A DNA stretch of 64,000 bases from Pseudofulvibacter geojedonensis (GTDB lineage: Bacteria; Bacteroidota; Bacteroidia; Flavobacteriales; Flavobacteriaceae). Under the pieces are notes generated by a model. The model was not told where the DNA came from. It ran no database searches and saw nothing but the letters and a program-made list of their open reading frames with translations. Location: the NCBI RefSeq assembly GCF_042675745.1, contig NZ_JBHTJM010000008.1:124001-188000 (forward strand), in the 5' to 3' direction. Below, one piece after another: positions 41,659-49,998 of this stretch. Positions within the stretch are counted from its first letter, which is position 1. Every line of letters begins with the position of its first letter. A program made the position numbers and the translations under genes.

Positions 41659-42762
41659 TTATTTTTCTTCAGTAGGAGATTCGTTTTCTATTTCCAATTC
41701 GAAAACTAAATCAGAGTTTGGAGGAATTGGTCCGCCACCTCTTTCCCCATATCCTAGGTGAGAAGGAATAAATACTAATGCTTTGTCGCCAGGAGCCATA
41801 GCTAATAAACCGTCTCTAAATCCTTGAATTAAACGAGCGGCTGGACTATAATCCATTGGTACAGGTTTGTCGTACATATTACGTTGAACCTTCATTGGGT
41901 TAAGCATTTCATATTTTTCTTCTAAAGCTTTACTGTTAGAGTCGAATAAAGTACCATCTTTAGCTAAGTAACCAGCATAATTTACTGGAACTTTTGCTCC
42001 GGTTTCTGGTTTAGGGTTATTTCCTTTAGTTAAAAAAGCTATTTGAACTCCAGATTCTAGAGTTTCTGCATTAGCTTTGTGCTTAGCAAAAAGAGCTAAA
42101 GTTTCTTCTTTTACTTTTGCTACTCTAGCTTCTTTTTCAGCTTGAGCTTTTTTCTCTTCAGCAAAATGACTATCAAATATTTTGGCAGCATCAAATTTCT
42201 TTGCAGCTTTTCCTTTTCTAATAATATTAACAGCTTTCATTATGTCATTTTGTGCAATGCTATCTACAACATTTTGTCCGCTAACCACATGACCAAAAAC
42301 AGTATGTTTGTTGTTTAACCAAGGAGTTGCTTTATGAGTAATAAAGAATTGACTACCATTTGTTTTAGGTCCAGAATTAGCCATAGATAGAATTCCAGGC
42401 CCCGAGTGAACTAGGGAGTCATTGAATTCATCTTTAAATTTATACCCAGGGTCTCCAGATCCAGTACCTAAAGGGTCTCCTCCTTGAATCATGAAGTCTT
42501 TTATAACTCTATGGAATTTTAATCCGTTATAGTATTTTTTTCCTTTGTATTCTTCTTTAACACTTTGGTTGGTTCCTTCTGCTAAAGAAACAAAATTAGC
42601 TACCGTTATTGGAGTTTTTTCAAACTCTAGTTGACACATAATAGTTCCTTTGTCGGTTACTATTTCTGCATACATTCCATCCTCAAGATTTGGGTGTTGA
42701 TCTTTTTGACAAGATGATAAGGCAAAGAATAATGATAAAATTAATAATTTCATGGTGTTCAT
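41659..42762 (-). CDS. Periplasmic cyclophilin-FKBP fusion lipoprotein
   Basis: A 367-residue lipoprotein (lipobox FALSSC, Cys near residue 18; an ATG at codon 4 could also be used). An N-terminal cyclophilin domain (FHRVIKDFMIQGGDPLGTGS, GPKTNGSQFFITH) and a Lys/Ala-rich helical linker lead to an FKBP-like domain (VPVNYAGYLAKDGTLFDSNS, LIQGFRDGLLAMAPGDKALV, LGYGERGGGPIPP). It is the third gene after nrnA and gldI with a 3-bp gap. The co-transcription with gldI suggests folding of cell-surface or gliding proteins in the periplasm. Confidence 0.92.
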   Translation of the reverse strand: MNTMKLLILSLFFALSSCQKDQHPNLEDGMYAEIVTDKGTIMCQLEFEKTPITVANFVSLAEGTNQSVKEEYKGKKYYNGLKFHRVIKDFMIQGGDPLGTGSGDPGYKFKDEFNDSLVHSGPGILSMANSGPKTNGSQFFITHKATPWLNNKHTVFGHVVSGQNVVDSIAQNDIMKAVNIIRKGKAAKKFDAAKIFDSHFAEEKKAQAEKEARVAKVKEETLALFAKHKANAETLESGVQIAFLTKGNNPKPETGAKVPVNYAGYLAKDGTLFDSNSKALEEKYEMLNPMKVQRNMYDKPVPMDYSPAARLIQGFRDGLLAMAPGDKALVFIPSHLGYGERGGGPIPPNSDLVFELEIENESPTEEK

Positions 42763-42765
42763 TTT

Positions 42766-43317
42766 TTACTTTTTCTCGTTTAGTGTTAATATTTCATTTA
42801 ATGTAATGGTGCACACAATAGGTGTGTTAGGTTTAATTTTATTTCTATCACCCTTGTAGCCATAAGCTATTTGTGAAGGGAATACACATTTTATAGTTTC
42901 GTTTACACGCATTAATTTTAATCCTTTGCGCAAACCATTCATAATATTTTGCTGATCCACTCTATAACTCTGTATTCCTAACTCTTCTTCAGTGTATATT
43001 GGGTTGTTGTTTAAATCTGTTATATGATATTTAAAAACAACTTTGTTTCCAAAAAAAGGTGTTACATTAGTAGTTGTATCTTGTTTGATGTATGCATAAC
43101 TAAAACCATGTTGAGACTGCTTGTAACTGTTTAAAGAATCTATTTTTATATAGTTGTCTATTAATTGGTTTTCTTTTTCAAGTAACTTCTTAGTTCGCTC
43201 TGCAGATTTACTATAAGTACTTCCTGATTTTACAGAAACAGGTTTTCTAGCTTCGGGTTCCTGGCAAGCATTACAGCTAAATAAAACAAAAGCTATTATT
43301 AAATATAAATAACGCAT
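42766..43317 (-). CDS. gldI: Gliding motility-associated peptidyl-prolyl isomerase lipoprotein GldI
   Basis: A 183-residue lipoprotein (signal MRYLYLIIAFVLFSC, Cys15) with a helical linker and a C-terminal FKBP domain (VVFKYHITDLNNNPIYTEEE, IMNGLRKGLKLM, FPSQIAYGYKGDRNKI). The small FKBP lipoprotein encoded directly after an NrnA/DHH protein is the arrangement of gldI in flavobacteria, where it is needed for gliding motility and the type IX secretion machinery. It shares one base with the end of nrnA, so translation is coupled. Confidence 0.9.
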   Translation of the reverse strand: MRYLYLIIAFVLFSCNACQEPEARKPVSVKSGSTYSKSAERTKKLLEKENQLIDNYIKIDSLNSYKQSQHGFSYAYIKQDTTTNVTPFFGNKVVFKYHITDLNNNPIYTEEELGIQSYRVDQQNIMNGLRKGLKLMRVNETIKCVFPSQIAYGYKGDRNKIKPNTPIVCTITLNEILTLNEKK

Positions 43318-44330
43318 TAGGCTAATTCTTTTTTATAGTTGGGTAAGATACTAATAAATTTATCAATTGTAGCCTTAAGAGTATCATTACTAATACCTCC
43401 AGCAGCATTTATGTGTCCACCTCCATTAAAATGTGTTCTAGCTAATTCATTTACAGAAAAATCACCTTTAGATCTAAAAGACATTTTTATGATACCTTGC
43501 TCTGCATCTTCTTTAAATATAGCAGCTATTTTTACACCTTGTAGAGATAATGCATAATTCACTATACCTTCAGTATCTCCTTTTTGCGCATTAAATCTTT
43601 TCAATTCTTCGGTAGATAAACTAATATATGCGGTGTTTAATTCAGGAATTGTTTTTAAGTTATTAAGAGATTTACCTAGTAACTGTAATCTGTTATATGA
43701 ATTGTTGTCATAAACATTTTGATGAATCTTGGCATTGTCAATCCCTAAATCAACGAGGTTCGCAATTACTCTGTGTGTTGTGCTGGTTGTAGATCTAAAT
43801 CTAAAAGAGCCTGTATCAGTCATAATTCCTGTGTATATACATTGAGCAATATCAGTATCTATTAAAGAGGTATCTTCTAGATAATCTATGAAATGGTACA
43901 CCATTTGACAAGTAGAACAAATACTCGTGTCTGAATACATAACCTTAGCAAATTCTTCTGGTTGTTGATGATGATCTATCATAATAAAAGAAGCTTTGCT
44001 GTTTTCTAAAACGGATTGCATATCTCCGGTTCTATGCAATGCATTATAGTCTAACGAAAAAATTACATCAGCATTATTAATCAATTCCATACATTCCTCT
44101 TGAGCTTCATCAAATATTAAAATTCTATCATTATTTGGGAGCCACTTTAAGAAATCAGGATAATTGTTTGGAACAATTACATGAGCCTTTATATTTAATT
44201 TTTTAAGATAGCCATAAATAGCTAAACTAGATCCAATAGCATCTCCATCTGGGTTTTTATGGCAAGTAATAACAACATTATCAGTTGTTTGTAATAGTTC
44301 TTTTGTTTTTTTTATATATTGTCGCTCCAT
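43317..44330 (-). CDS. nrnA: DHH/DHHA1 phosphoesterase, NrnA-like (nanoRNase/pAp phosphatase)
   Basis: A 337-residue enzyme from MERQYIKKTK. DHH motifs are ITCHKNPDGDAIGSS (motif I), IFSLDYNALHRTGD (II), FIMIDHHQQPE (III, the DHH itself) and ICSTCQMVYHFID region (IV). The DHHA1 domain ends in NGGGHINAAGG. It degrades oligoribonucleotides or 3'-phosphoadenosine-5'-phosphate. The ATG at 44330 is preferred over one 21 bp upstream because a TATATTCG promoter element lies at 44346-44339, between the two. It is first in an operon with gldI and the immunophilin lipoprotein. Confidence 0.9.
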   Translation of the reverse strand: MERQYIKKTKELLQTTDNVVITCHKNPDGDAIGSSLAIYGYLKKLNIKAHVIVPNNYPDFLKWLPNNDRILIFDEAQEECMELINNADVIFSLDYNALHRTGDMQSVLENSKASFIMIDHHQQPEEFAKVMYSDTSICSTCQMVYHFIDYLEDTSLIDTDIAQCIYTGIMTDTGSFRFRSTTSTTHRVIANLVDLGIDNAKIHQNVYDNNSYNRLQLLGKSLNNLKTIPELNTAYISLSTEELKRFNAQKGDTEGIVNYALSLQGVKIAAIFKEDAEQGIIKMSFRSKGDFSVNELARTHFNGGGHINAAGGISNDTLKATIDKFISILPNYKKELA

Positions 44331-44431
44331 AATAGCTGCGAATATAAACATATGTAACTAAACTTATGGCACGATTTATGGAACTTAATTCATGTGTGTG
44401 AGTTAAATTTGTCAAATTCACAACAAAAGCT

Positions 44432-44461
44432 TTTGCGATTGTTGTAAAATTATTAATTTCG
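44432..44461 (+). promoter_or_regulatory. Promoter of the SUMF1-like gene
   Basis: TTTG at 44432-44435, 18 bp, then TAATTTCG (one mismatch to TAnnTTTG) at 44454-44461, about 38 bp before the ATG. Confidence 0.5.
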
Positions 44462-44498
44462 CACCGAATTAAATAAAACCTTTAAAATAATTCAAACA

Positions 44499-45350
44499 AT
44501 GAGAAAAAATTACTTTTTAAGCATTTTAGTTGTAGTGCTAGCTTTTACTGTTTCGGTAAATGCTCAAATGTCTGACCAAGCTTGGCCAGAAATGGTTAAA
44601 GTAGAAGGAGCTTCTTTTATGTTAGGGGCAAACAAAAAAGATCAGCAAGCTGAAAAAGATGAAAAACCAGAGCGTAAAGTAAGTGTAAAAACTTTCTATA
44701 TGAGTAAGTATGAAGTTACGGTTTGGGAGTGGAAAGAGTATGTAAAAGCTACTGGAAAAAAAATGCCTCCAAAGCAATCTTGGGGATGGAATGACGAGTT
44801 ACCTATTACAAATATTACTTGGGAAGATGCAGTAGAGTTTTGTAACTGGTTAAGTAAAAAACAAGGATACACACCTGCATATTCTAAAAGAGGACCACGT
44901 TATGTATGTGATTTTAACTCTAACGGATTTAGATTACCAACAGAAGCAGAGTGGGAATTTGCTGCACATGGAGGTAAAAAAGGAAAAGGAAAAAAATATG
45001 CTGGAGCTGATAAGTTAGATTTAATTTCTTGGAATGTAGATAACAGTGAAGGAAGGCCTCATACTTATGGTACAAAATATGCTAATGAATTAGGTATTTA
45101 CGATTTAAACGGTAATGTTTGGGAATGGTGCTGGGATATATATGATGCAAACCACTTTAGAGCTGTGAAAGACGGAATGGTAGCAGATCCTAATGCTACG
45201 GGACCAGCTAGAGGAGAAAAGAGAATTGTTAAAGGAGGATCTTGGGATAGTAAGCCTTCTTTCTGTAGAATTTCTAATAAAGTTGCTACTTTACCTGGAA
45301 ATACCTTTGAGTTTTACGGAATGCGTTTAGTACAAACTAAAAGATTCTAA
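44499..45350 (+). CDS. Secreted SUMF1/FGE-fold protein, one active-site Cys replaced
   Basis: A 283-residue exported protein (signal MRKNYFLSILVVVLAFTVSVNAQ) with the C-type-lectin-like FGE-sulfatase fold: VEGASFMLGANKKDQQ, MSKYEVTVWEWKEY, WEDAVEFCNWLSKKQGYTP, GFRLPTEAEWEFAA, GIYDLNGNVWEWCWD and GGSWDSKPSFCRIS. In true formylglycine-generating enzymes the last segment holds two cysteines (GGSxxCxxxxC); here the first is Ser, so sulfatase activation is unlikely. It is more like the GldK/GldJ type of structural SUMF1 proteins or other secreted members. It is monocistronic. Confidence 0.88.
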   Translation: MRKNYFLSILVVVLAFTVSVNAQMSDQAWPEMVKVEGASFMLGANKKDQQAEKDEKPERKVSVKTFYMSKYEVTVWEWKEYVKATGKKMPPKQSWGWNDELPITNITWEDAVEFCNWLSKKQGYTPAYSKRGPRYVCDFNSNGFRLPTEAEWEFAAHGGKKGKGKKYAGADKLDLISWNVDNSEGRPHTYGTKYANELGIYDLNGNVWEWCWDIYDANHFRAVKDGMVADPNATGPARGEKRIVKGGSWDSKPSFCRISNKVATLPGNTFEFYGMRLVQTKRF

Positions 45351-45382
45351 GAGATAAGTTCTATAAGAACATTTTATAAATA

Positions 45383-45413
45383 AAAAAACCTGTGACTATC
45401 ACAGGTTTTTTTG
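45383..45413. terminator. Bidirectional terminator, SUMF1-like gene / pepT
   Basis: AACCTGTGA / TCACAGGTT with a 3-nt loop, preceded by seven A and followed by seven T. Confidence 0.9.
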
Positions 45414-45434
45414 TTTATAAACATTAAATGATTT

Positions 45435-46676
45435 TTAAGATTGGTATTTTTTAGCCGTTAACTCAGCAATTTTAATAATTACTTCAGTAGCTTTTATAAT
45501 ACTTTCTACCGGAACATATTCATAACGTCCATGAAAATTATGTCCACCTGCAAATATGTTCGGACAAGGTAAGCCCATATAAGATAATTGAGAACCGTCT
45601 GTACCACCCCTAATTGGTTTGATTAAAGGAGTAATATTTAATTGTTTCATTGCTTCTTCAGCAATATCTACGATATGCATTACAGGTTCTACTTTTTCTT
45701 TCATGTTAAAATATTGATCTGCAATTTCAATTTCTACAGTTCCTTCACCATGTTTTGTATTTAAGTCGGCGGCTACTTTTTCTAAGAATTTTTTTCTATC
45801 TTCATATTTCTGACGGTCATGATCTCTTATGATTAGTTGTAAGTTGGTCTCTTCAACTTTCCCTTCAATACTATACAAGTGGTAAAAACCTTCGTAACCA
45901 GAAGTTCTTTCTGGAACATCGTTTTCAGGTAAGGCGGCGATGAATTCATTTGCAATTAACATGGAGTTAATCATTTTTCCTTTAGCGTAACCTGGGTGAA
46001 CAATTTTACCGTTTACTTTTACTTTTGCTCCAGCAGCATTAAAATTTTCGTATTCTAATTCACCAACTTGACTTCCATCCATAGTGTAAGCCCAATCAGC
46101 ATTAAATTTGTTTACATCAAACTTATGTGCACCTCTACCAATTTCTTCATCTGGAGTAAAACCAACACGAATAGTTCCGTGTTTAATTTCAGGGTGAGCA
46201 ATTAGGTATTTCATAGCTTCCATAATTTCTGTAATACCAGCTTTATCATCGGCTCCTAATAGTGTTGTACCATCTGTAGTAATTAAGGTTTGTCCTTTAT
46301 ACAATAATAAATCTTCAAAATAGTCTGGAGAAAGTACAATGTTTTCTTCTTTGTTTAGAACAATATCCTTACCATCATAATTCTCGATAATCTGAGGTCT
46401 AACATTGGCTCCTGTATAATCTGGGGTCGTGTCAAAATGAGAAACAAAACCTATAGTAGGAACTACATGATTTACATTACTAGGTAAAGTAGCCATTACG
46501 TAAGCATTTTCGTCTATGCTTACATCTTGCATCCCCATTTCTTTTAATTCTTCTACTAATTTATTTGCTAGATCCCATTGTTTCTCGCTACTCGGACAAG
46601 TATCAGAATTAGGGTCAGCTTCTGTATCTATAGTTACATAACTTACAAAACGATTGATTATATCTTGCTTGTTCAT
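45435..46676 (-). CDS. pepT: Peptidase T (tripeptide aminopeptidase)
   Basis: An M20 zinc aminopeptidase that removes the N-terminal residue of tripeptides in the cytosol. At 413 residues it has the usual PepT length. Ligands: GFVSHFDTTPDY (His/Asp), GTTLLGADDKAGITEIMEA (bridging Asp), GFTPDEEIGRGAHKFD (general base Glu and ligand), AYTMDGSQVGELEYENF and the C-terminal GGHNFHGRYEYVP His. The start is MNKQDIINRF. Confidence 0.95.
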   Translation of the reverse strand: MNKQDIINRFVSYVTIDTEADPNSDTCPSSEKQWDLANKLVEELKEMGMQDVSIDENAYVMATLPSNVNHVVPTIGFVSHFDTTPDYTGANVRPQIIENYDGKDIVLNKEENIVLSPDYFEDLLLYKGQTLITTDGTTLLGADDKAGITEIMEAMKYLIAHPEIKHGTIRVGFTPDEEIGRGAHKFDVNKFNADWAYTMDGSQVGELEYENFNAAGAKVKVNGKIVHPGYAKGKMINSMLIANEFIAALPENDVPERTSGYEGFYHLYSIEGKVEETNLQLIIRDHDRQKYEDRKKFLEKVAADLNTKHGEGTVEIEIADQYFNMKEKVEPVMHIVDIAEEAMKQLNITPLIKPIRGGTDGSQLSYMGLPCPNIFAGGHNFHGRYEYVPVESIIKATEVIIKIAELTAKKYQS

Positions 46677-46799
46677 GGTTAATCTTCTTAAAGTTTGTTA
46701 TAAAAGCACGAAAATAAACCTATTTCTAGAGAATACATAATGCTTGTCATAAAAACAATTTTTATATTTAAACAAGTATAATAATTAACTCAATTTAAA

Positions 46800-47666
46800 T
46801 TGAAAAACGTTTCTGAATTATTAGCAGTCCTAAACCTTGAAGAAAAAAGCTCTAACTCTTTTAATGGGGTTAGTGAAACAGTTGGTAGTCCAAATGTTTT
46901 TGGCGGGCAAGTATTAGCTCAGGCAGTAAATGCAGCTTATAGAACCATAAATAATGGTAGGTCTTTACATTCATTACATTCTTATTTTTTAGAAGCAGGA
47001 GATTTAAACTTACCAATTACTTATCAAGTAGAAATTATTAGAGATGGTGGGAGTTTTTCTACTAGACGTGTTACTGCTCAACAAGGCGATAATATTATAT
47101 TTATTCTGGCCGCTTCATTTCATAAAGAAGAGAAGGGCTATGAACATCAAGTAGAAAGAAAAACTAATATAAAATTACCCGAAGATTTATTAAGTTGGAA
47201 TGATTTATACAAGAGATATGGCTTTTTTTTACCAAAAAAAGTAGCTAGTTTTTTAAAAATAGAACGCCCAGTGATATTTAAACCAACAATTATTTTAAAT
47301 CCTTTGAGTAAAAAAGATTTAAAGCCTTATTCTGATGTATGGTTTAAGGTAAAGGGAGATACTAATAATTTAAGCTTAGCAGAGAAACAACAGGTATTAA
47401 CGTATTTATCTGATTATAATATATTGGCTGCAGCTTTGTATCCTCATGCAAGTAAAGCACATTTTGGTAACACACAAATGGCTAGCTTAGATCATGCTAT
47501 GTGGTTTTTTAGAGATTTTGATTTAGATGATTGGTTATTATTTTCTGTAGATGTGCCGAGTACTTCTAACGCTAGAGGGTTTACCAGAGCACATATTCAT
47601 ACAAAGGATGGTAAATTAATAGCTTCAGCTACTCAAGAAGGACTTATGAGGCCAAAGAAGAAGTGA
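46800..47666 (+). CDS. tesB: Acyl-CoA thioesterase II (TesB)
   Basis: A double hot-dog thioesterase of 288 residues that hydrolyses acyl-CoA. Hot-dog hallmarks: NVFGGQVLAQAVNAAYRT, LHSLHSYFLEAGDLNLPITY and VEIIRDGGSFSTRRV in the first half, and MASLDHAMWFFRDF, DWLLFSVDVPSTSNARGF in the second, with the Asp, Thr/Ser and Gln of the active site. The start codon is TTG at 46800 (no ATG or GTG in frame nearby). Confidence 0.93.
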   Translation: MKNVSELLAVLNLEEKSSNSFNGVSETVGSPNVFGGQVLAQAVNAAYRTINNGRSLHSLHSYFLEAGDLNLPITYQVEIIRDGGSFSTRRVTAQQGDNIIFILAASFHKEEKGYEHQVERKTNIKLPEDLLSWNDLYKRYGFFLPKKVASFLKIERPVIFKPTIILNPLSKKDLKPYSDVWFKVKGDTNNLSLAEKQQVLTYLSDYNILAAALYPHASKAHFGNTQMASLDHAMWFFRDFDLDDWLLFSVDVPSTSNARGFTRAHIHTKDGKLIASATQEGLMRPKKK

Positions 47667-47697
47667 TAAAGGTTTTTTTAAGTTAGAAAACTTGTTG

Positions 47698-47705
47698 TAC
47701 TTTTG
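47698..47705 (+). promoter_or_regulatory. -7 promoter element of pyrD
   Basis: TACTTTTG fits TAnnTTTG, 68 bp before the pyrD ATG; no TTG was found at the proper distance upstream. Confidence 0.4.
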
Positions 47706-47773
47706 CATTCTAAATAATGCGTTAGAATTCGTAACAGAAATTCTAATTTCTAATTTAGAAAACACACAACAAG

Positions 47774-48808
47774 ATGTACAAATCTATAATTCGTCCAATC
47801 TTTTTTGCTTTCGATCCAGAAAAGATTCATCATTTTACTTTTTCATTCATTAAAATTTTATCGAAACTACCTTTTGCATCTTCTGTTATTAAAGGAATGT
47901 ACCAGATAAATGATCCTCGTTTAGAACGCGAGGTTTTTGGATTGAAATTTAAAAATCCTGTAGGTTTAGCTGCTGGTTTTGATAAAGAAGCAAAGTTATA
48001 CAACGAGTTAGGTAACTTTGGTTTTGGGTTTATAGAAATAGGTACTATTACACCTAAAGGACAAATAGGTAATCCTAAGAAGCGATTATTTAGGTTAAAA
48101 GAAGATCAAGGAATTATTAACCGAATGGGGTTTAATAATAAAGGGTTGGAGTCGGCTATAGAGAATTTAAAGAAGAGAAACACAGATTTAATTATTGGTG
48201 GAAATATAGGAAAAAATACTCTTACAAAACCAGAAGATTATACAGCAGATTATGAAGCGTGCTTTAAAGCACTGCATCCTTATGTAGATTATTTTGTTGT
48301 AAATGTAAGTTGTCCTAACGTGGGGAGTCATGCTAAATTGCAAGATAAAGGGTATTTGTTAGAATTGTTAGGTGGTTTAAAAGAGTTGAATAATAAAGAA
48401 ACGATTCAGAAACCTATTGTATTAAAAATTGCACCAGATTTAAATAATCAGCAATTAGACGAAATTGTAGAGGTAGTAGAAGAAACCAATATAGATGGTG
48501 TTATAGCTTCTAATACTTCAGTAAATAGAGAAGGTTTAAAAGCCACAAAAGAGCAATTAGAAGCAATTGGGAATGGTGGTTTAAGTGGTAAGCCAATTAC
48601 AGAAAGAAGTACCAGGGTAATTAAATATTTAGCAGATAAGTCTAACAGAAGTTTTCCTATAATTGGGGTGGGAGGTATACATTCAGCCCAAGATGCTATA
48701 GATAAAATTAAAGCAGGTGCTACCTTAGTACAGGTTTATACTGGATTTATTTACGAAGGTCCTAAGCTTATTAAAGACATCAATAAAGAAATTCTTAAAA
48801 GTCTTTAA
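47774..48808 (+). CDS. pyrD: Dihydroorotate dehydrogenase (quinone), class 2
   Basis: The fourth step of pyrimidine synthesis, at the inner membrane with quinone as acceptor. At 344 residues it has the class 2 length, and the N-terminal amphipathic helix that meets the membrane (MYKSIIRPIFFAFDPEKIHH) is present, which class 1 enzymes lack. FMN and orotate contacts: NPVGLAAGFDKEAKLYNELG, EIGTITPKGQIGNPKKRLFR, NRMGFNNKG, VVNVSCPNVGS, GVIASNTSVNREGL and IGVGGIHSAQDAIDKIKAGA. The catalytic Ser is in the VNVSCPN segment, as in class 2. Confidence 0.96.
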   Translation: MYKSIIRPIFFAFDPEKIHHFTFSFIKILSKLPFASSVIKGMYQINDPRLEREVFGLKFKNPVGLAAGFDKEAKLYNELGNFGFGFIEIGTITPKGQIGNPKKRLFRLKEDQGIINRMGFNNKGLESAIENLKKRNTDLIIGGNIGKNTLTKPEDYTADYEACFKALHPYVDYFVVNVSCPNVGSHAKLQDKGYLLELLGGLKELNNKETIQKPIVLKIAPDLNNQQLDEIVEVVEETNIDGVIASNTSVNREGLKATKEQLEAIGNGGLSGKPITERSTRVIKYLADKSNRSFPIIGVGGIHSAQDAIDKIKAGATLVQVYTGFIYEGPKLIKDINKEILKSL

Positions 48809-48812
48809 TAAA

Positions 48813-48905
48813 GAAGCTGACTTTTAATGTGATTAACTATTAAATTTTACTTTTTATGAATGAATATTTTTTCATTTATTGAAGTGAAATAATAAAGTCA
48901 GCTTC
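48813..48905. repeat. 12-bp inverted repeat with 69-bp spacer
   Basis: GAAGCTGACTTT (48813-48824) and its exact reverse complement AAAGTCAGCTTC (48894-48905) frame a 69-bp A+T-rich spacer in the gap between pyrD and the convergent spondin gene. The left arm begins 5 bp after the pyrD stop and the right arm ends just before the spondin-gene stop. It could fold as one long terminator hairpin in both transcripts or be a MITE-like remnant. No flanking target duplication was seen. Confidence 0.55.
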
Positions 48906-48909
48906 CAAA

Positions 48910-49827
48910 TTATAGAATGAGTACTTTTTTAATAGTACTGCTATTGTTTTTATTAGTTAATTTTATAAAATAGACTCCATTTTCATTACGGTCGGTATTA
49001 AAGCTATAACTAGAAACATTGTCTAATAGTTCTTTAAAAACCCTTTTTCCAGTTACATCAAACATTTCTATTTTTTCAAATTCAATTAAATTGTCTATTG
49101 TTAGTAAGTTAGTTGCAGGGTTAGGGAAAATTTTTGGTTGCTTTTTTTCAAATTCGTCTAGACTTAAAACTCCTCTGTAACTAAAAGTAAAATAACCTAT
49201 TCTTTCTGTTCCAAATGGACTGATATTAACTAGACTAGTAATATTTTCTTGAGGGTCAGTAACCATATCTCCAGCTGTATAACTACTTCCACTATCGGTT
49301 CCAGCATCTAGCGGAAAGACATCAATTGTAAAATCGCTTTTCCAGTTGTTAGATTCATCTAATAAAGATATAGCTGATACACCTATAAACCAATCAGGAC
49401 TAGGAGCAATCATAGATACTAAAGAAACCAGTGGGTAATTGGGGTCTATTTGTAAACCTGTAAAAGTTGCAATTCCTAAAGCGTTATTTGGGCTAAAACT
49501 TGTTTGCCTAAAAAAGTCAGCGTGACCATTAGAAATAGCTGTATTTACTTCGTTTAATAATTCATTACCTTGGCCTAATTCTGCCACATTTTTAATACCT
49601 AAACTGGCTTTTTTATCTAGATTCCACATAGCAAAATCTGAATTGTGAGTAGCACCAACTAAATCAGACCAATGCGGACCAGGTGGTAAAGTTCCATGAT
49701 CTTGGTTGTTCCAAGTACTAGTAAAAGTTATGTCATAAACGGCAGTTGTTTGACTAAATAAGAATAGGTTTGAAATTAATATTAGAGTTACAACAAGTTT
49801 TTTTAAAAGAGTTAGTTTGTTTTTCAT
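48910..49827 (-). CDS. Spondin-domain protein secreted by the type IX system
   Basis: A 305-residue exported protein. Signal peptide up to SNLFLFSQ, then a spondin N-like domain (residues about 28-215: VYDITFTSTWNNQDHG, PHWSDLVGATHNSDFAMW, ASLGIKNVAELG, FIGVSAISLLDESNNW), and a C-terminal type A T9SS sorting domain (about 230-305: KIFPNPATNLLTI, IEMFDVTGKRVF, NGVYFIKLTN). The sorting domain directs it across the outer membrane via the gliding/T9SS machinery and it may be cell-surface attached. The spondin domain binds matrix or metal ions in animals; its bacterial role is unknown. Confidence 0.9.
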   Translation of the reverse strand: MKNKLTLLKKLVVTLILISNLFLFSQTTAVYDITFTSTWNNQDHGTLPPGPHWSDLVGATHNSDFAMWNLDKKASLGIKNVAELGQGNELLNEVNTAISNGHADFFRQTSFSPNNALGIATFTGLQIDPNYPLVSLVSMIAPSPDWFIGVSAISLLDESNNWKSDFTIDVFPLDAGTDSGSSYTAGDMVTDPQENITSLVNISPFGTERIGYFTFSYRGVLSLDEFEKKQPKIFPNPATNLLTIDNLIEFEKIEMFDVTGKRVFKELLDNVSSYSFNTDRNENGVYFIKLTNKNNSSTIKKVLIL

Positions 49828-49998
49828 GACAAATTATTTATTGGTTATAAAAAGTAGTCGTAGTTTTTTAGTTTTAATTACATAAGTTCTTGAAAATCAA
49901 CATGTTTGTTTTTTGTTTTTAAAAAGAAGTAACTATATAGATAAGTAGAGCTAGTATAAATGAGTTAAAAATTATATTTTTACGAAAATTTTGACCTA

